Shown one piece after another: positions 61,636-64,000 of a stretch of 64,000 nucleotides of DNA. A program made the position numbers and the translations under genes. Under the pieces are notes generated by a model. The model worked only from the letters and a program-made list of their open reading frames with translations. It searched no databases and was not told where the DNA came from. The DNA comes from Primulina eburnea (lineage: Eukaryota > Streptophyta > Magnoliopsida > Lamiales > Gesneriaceae): positions 9,903,485-9,967,484 of the forward strand of contig NC_133102.1 in the NCBI RefSeq assembly GCF_022965805.1. The letters run 5' to 3'. Position 1 is the first letter of the stretch. Every line of letters begins with the position of its first letter.

Positions 61636-64000
61636 TTAAGTCTTACCGAACAACTCCGGGTAGCGAAGTCTCATGCCGGCCTCTGACTCCCAAGTGGCTT
61701 CCTCCACTGATTGGTTCAGCCAATGAACTTTGACCAACTTAGTCGTCTTGTTCCGAAGCCTGCGCTCCTGTCTGTCTAGGATTTGGGCTGGTTTCTCCTC
61801 ATAAGACAGGCCTGGAGCCAACTGCAATGGTTCATAACTCAGAATGTGCGAAGTGTTAACTAAATATTTCCTCAGCATCGAGACATGGAACACATTGTGC
61901 ACCCCGGCCAGATTCGACGGAAGGGCTACACGATAAGCTAATGCCCCAACTCTGTCTAAAATCTCGAACGGTCCAATAAACCTCGGACTCAACTTGCCTC
62001 TCTTTCCAAATCTCATAACACCCTTCATGGGTGCTATTTTGACGAATACGTGATCACCGACGGCAAATTCGAGATCTCTCCTCCTCTTATCAGCGTAGCT
62101 CTTCTGACGGCTTTGGGCGGTCTTCATTCTGTCACGAATCTTGACCACCACGTCTGCGGTCTGCTGAACTATCTCTAGACCAAGATCCGCTCTCTCACCA
62201 ACTTCATCCCAATGAACTGGTGATCTGCACTTCCTCCCATACAATGCCTCATAGGGAGCCATACCAATAGATGCTTGGAAGCTGTTGTTGTATGTGAACT
62301 CCACTAGAGGTAGCCTAGACTCCCAAGCTCCTTGAAAATCAATCATGCAAGCTCTCAGCAAATCCTCTAAAATCTGAATCACTCGCTCAGACTGGCCATC
62401 TGTATACGGGTGAAAAGCTGTACTGAAAAGCAATTTCGTCCCCATGGCTGCGTGTAAGCTCTTCCAAAAGGACGATGTGAACCTCGGGTCCCTGTCGGAC
62501 ACAATTGAAACCGAAAACCCATGTAAACGGACTATCTCCTTGATGTAAAGCTCCGCATACTGCATCATAGATAAAGTCATCTTCACTGGCAGAAAGTGCG
62601 CTGACTTGGTGAGTCGGTCCACTATGACCCAAATAGAATTCGATCCTCTGACTGACCTTGGCAACCCAACCACAAAATCCATAGTAATGTTCTCCCACTT
62701 CCACTCAGGGATGGGGAGTGGCTTAACCAATCCTGCTGGCCTCTGATGCTCAGCTTTTACTTGCTGACAAGTGAGACATTCTGACACGAATCTTCGGATG
62801 TCTCGCTTCATCCCTGGCCACCAATACAAAATCTGGAGGTCCTTATACATCTTGGTACCTCCTGGATGGATAGAATACGGAGATGTGTGTGCCTCTGTCA
62901 AGATATCCTGTCTGATCGATTCCCCACTAGGCACCCACATTCTACCCCTGTATCTAACAATCCCATCTGACACTGTGTAAAGAACACTGCCATTGGCCTC
63001 ATCTTTCAGTCTCCATTTCTGTAGCTGCTCATCTGAAGACTGTCCTGCCCGGATACAGTCTAGCAAATCAGATTTGACTGTCAGATTAGACAGCTTAGGA
63101 GCTCTGCCCTCACGATAAATTTCTAGACCAAACTTCTGAATCTCAGATTGAAGAGGTTTATGCACTGACAACTGAGCTACAACTGCCACCTTTCTGCTCA
63201 AAGCATCTGCGACAACATTAGCTTTTCCCGGGTGGTAGCTAATTTTGCAGTCGTAATCTTTCACAAGTTCCAACCACCGTCTCTGTCTCATATTCAGCTC
63301 TTTCTGCGTGAAGAAATATTTGAGATTCTTATGATCGGTGAAAATCTGACATTTCTCGCCGTAAAGGTAGTGTCTCCAAATTTTTAGTGCGAAGACAACG
63401 GCGGCTAGCTCCAGGTCGTGAGTCGGATAATTCTTCTCGTGCACTTTCAACTGCCTCGAAGCATAAGCTATGACCCGACCCTGCTGCATCAATACTGCGC
63501 CTAACCCGAGCTTAGATGCATCGGTGTATAGCACGAAATCCCCTTGCCCTGTCGGCATGGCTAGCACTAGTGCCGAAATGAGAGCTTGCTTCAAAGTATC
63601 AAAGCTTTTCTGACATCTATCACTCCACACGAACTTAGCATTCTTTTTGGTTAGTGAAGTGAGTGGCACTGCTATGGATGAAAATCCCCGAATGAACTTA
63701 CGGTAGTAACCAGCTAAACCCAAAAAGCTGCGGATTTCTGATGCATTTTTCGGCTCAACCCATTCCTTGACAGCTGCTACTTTCGCTGGATCCACCTCGA
63801 TTCTACTGCTAGATACTATATGCCCCAAAAATGCTACCTTTTCTAACCAAAATTCACACATACTGAATTTCGCAAACAACTTACGGCTCTGCAAGGTCTG
63901 TAGAACTGTCCTCAAATGCTGGCTGTGCTCCTCATGGCTCTTCGAGTATATGAGAATATCGTCAATGAATACTATGACGAACTGGTCGAGGAACGGCTGA
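61636..64000 (-). CDS. Ty3/gypsy pol polyprotein, C-terminal part (RT, RNase H, integrase, chromodomain)
   Basis: The frame is open from the right window edge to the stop at 61638-61636. In order: end of the RT palm (FIDDILIYS near 63960), connection ([16 protein letters not shown]), RNase H ([28 protein letters not shown]), and integrase zinc finger (H..H with [14 protein letters not shown]). The integrase core has the D-D-E residues in [20 protein letters not shown] and [21 protein letters not shown] region ([15 protein letters not shown]) and a chromodomain ([17 protein letters not shown]) follow, ending YPELFGKT. It makes and inserts the element's cDNA; the chromodomain is thought to guide it to heterochromatin. 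No lesions were seen in the part visible. Confidence 0.93.
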   Translation of the reverse strand, partial: QPFLDQFVIVFIDDILIYSKSHEEHSQHLRTVLQTLQSRKLFAKFSMCEFWLEKVAFLGHIVSSSRIEVDPAKVAAVKEWVEPKNASEIRSFLGLAGYYRKFIRGFSSIAVPLTSLTKKNAKFVWSDRCQKSFDTLKQALISALVLAMPTGQGDFVLYTDASKLGLGAVLMQQGRVIAYASRQLKVHEKNYPTHDLELAAVVFALKIWRHYLYGEKCQIFTDHKNLKYFFTQKELNMRQRRWLELVKDYDCKISYHPGKANVVADALSRKVAVVAQLSVHKPLQSEIQKFGLEIYREGRAPKLSNLTVKSDLLDCIRAGQSSDEQLQKWRLKDEANGSVLYTVSDGIVRYRGRMWVPSGESIRQDILTEAHTSPYSIHPGGTKMYKDLQILYWWPGMKRDIRRFVSECLTCQQVKAEHQRPAGLVKPLPIPEWKWENITMDFVVGLPRSVRGSNSIWVIVDRLTKSAHFLPVKMTLSMMQYAELYIKEIVRLHGFSVSIVSDRDPRFTSSFWKSLHAAMGTKLLFSTAFHPYTDGQSERVIQILEDLLRACMIDFQGAWESRLPLVEFTYNNSFQASIGMAPYEALYGRKCRSPVHWDEVGERADLGLEIVQQTADVVVKIRDRMKTAQSRQKSYADKRRRDLEFAVGDHVFVKIAPMKGVMRFGKRGKLSPRFIGPFEILDRVGALAYRVALPSNLAGVHNVFHVSMLRKYLVNTSHILSYEPLQLAPGLSYEEKPAQILDRQERRLRNKTTKLVKVHWLNQSVEEATWESEAGMRLRYPELFGKT

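Larger units (their letters stand above)
58975..64000 (-). mobile_element. Ty3/gypsy chromovirus (Tekay/Del type), 3' half, runs off the right edge
   Basis: Read on the - strand: pol (64000 to 61636), polypurine tract AAGTGGAGGAGGAAC (61614-61600), then the 3' LTR beginning TGTAGTGCCC at 61599 and ending CGTTACA at 58975 (about 2.6 kb, with matching TGTA..TACA termini). The chromodomain after integrase points to a chromovirus. The uninterrupted pol suggests a recent insertion; the 5' LTR is outside the window, so age cannot be judged. Confidence 0.88.

Overview
This is eudicot plant nuclear DNA: spliced genes with GT..AG introns, AT-rich introns and spacers, and heavy nested transposon load. 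It holds two host genes: a 5'-truncated endo-beta-mannosidase gene (EBM, + strand, exons 2027-16088) and a complete six-exon SDF2 gene (- strand, 47722 to 44361, 218 aa). Nearly everything else is mobile, viral or satellite DNA. The species cannot be named from the sequence.

Layout. 1-16088: EBM; its first exon(s) lie left of the window and its fourth visible intron carries a ~6.3 kb L1-type LINE in the same orientation, with ORF1 open and ORF2 broken by two frameshifts. 16089-23570: 3' flank, MITEs and a decayed Ty1/copia element. 23571-36366: two head-to-tail, structurally different copies of a Caulimoviridae-like endogenous pararetrovirus (EPRV), separated and followed by the same non-coding region with TATA box, (TA)n tracts and, in one case, an intact tRNA-Met primer-binding site. 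36416-37502: two MITEs. 37674-~43740: a lone Ty3/gypsy LTR interrupted by a 3,040-bp hAT transposon with perfect 8-bp target duplication. 44361-~48040: SDF2 and a promoter with a canonical ERSE and a UPRE. 48812-~57830: 21 tandem copies of a ~430-bp repeat. 58975-64000: the 3' LTR and the end of pol of a Ty3/gypsy chromovirus on the - strand.

The most interesting locus is the EPRV. The left copy reads capsid-like protein, then aspartic protease, then directly in frame (no reverse transcriptase) into a protein with a caulimovirus viroplasmin-like domain. The right copy reads capsid-like protein, protease, RT and RNase H, followed by a separate intact 450-aa ORF. The capsid/protease segments and the intergenic regions are closely similar between copies, while the 3' ORFs are unrelated. 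That is what two components of a bipartite pararetrovirus would look like (a bipartite organisation has been proposed for some florendoviruses, which are also reported to co-locate with TA repeats). Both copies are broken. The second point of interest is the 430-bp array lying next to the SDF2 promoter.
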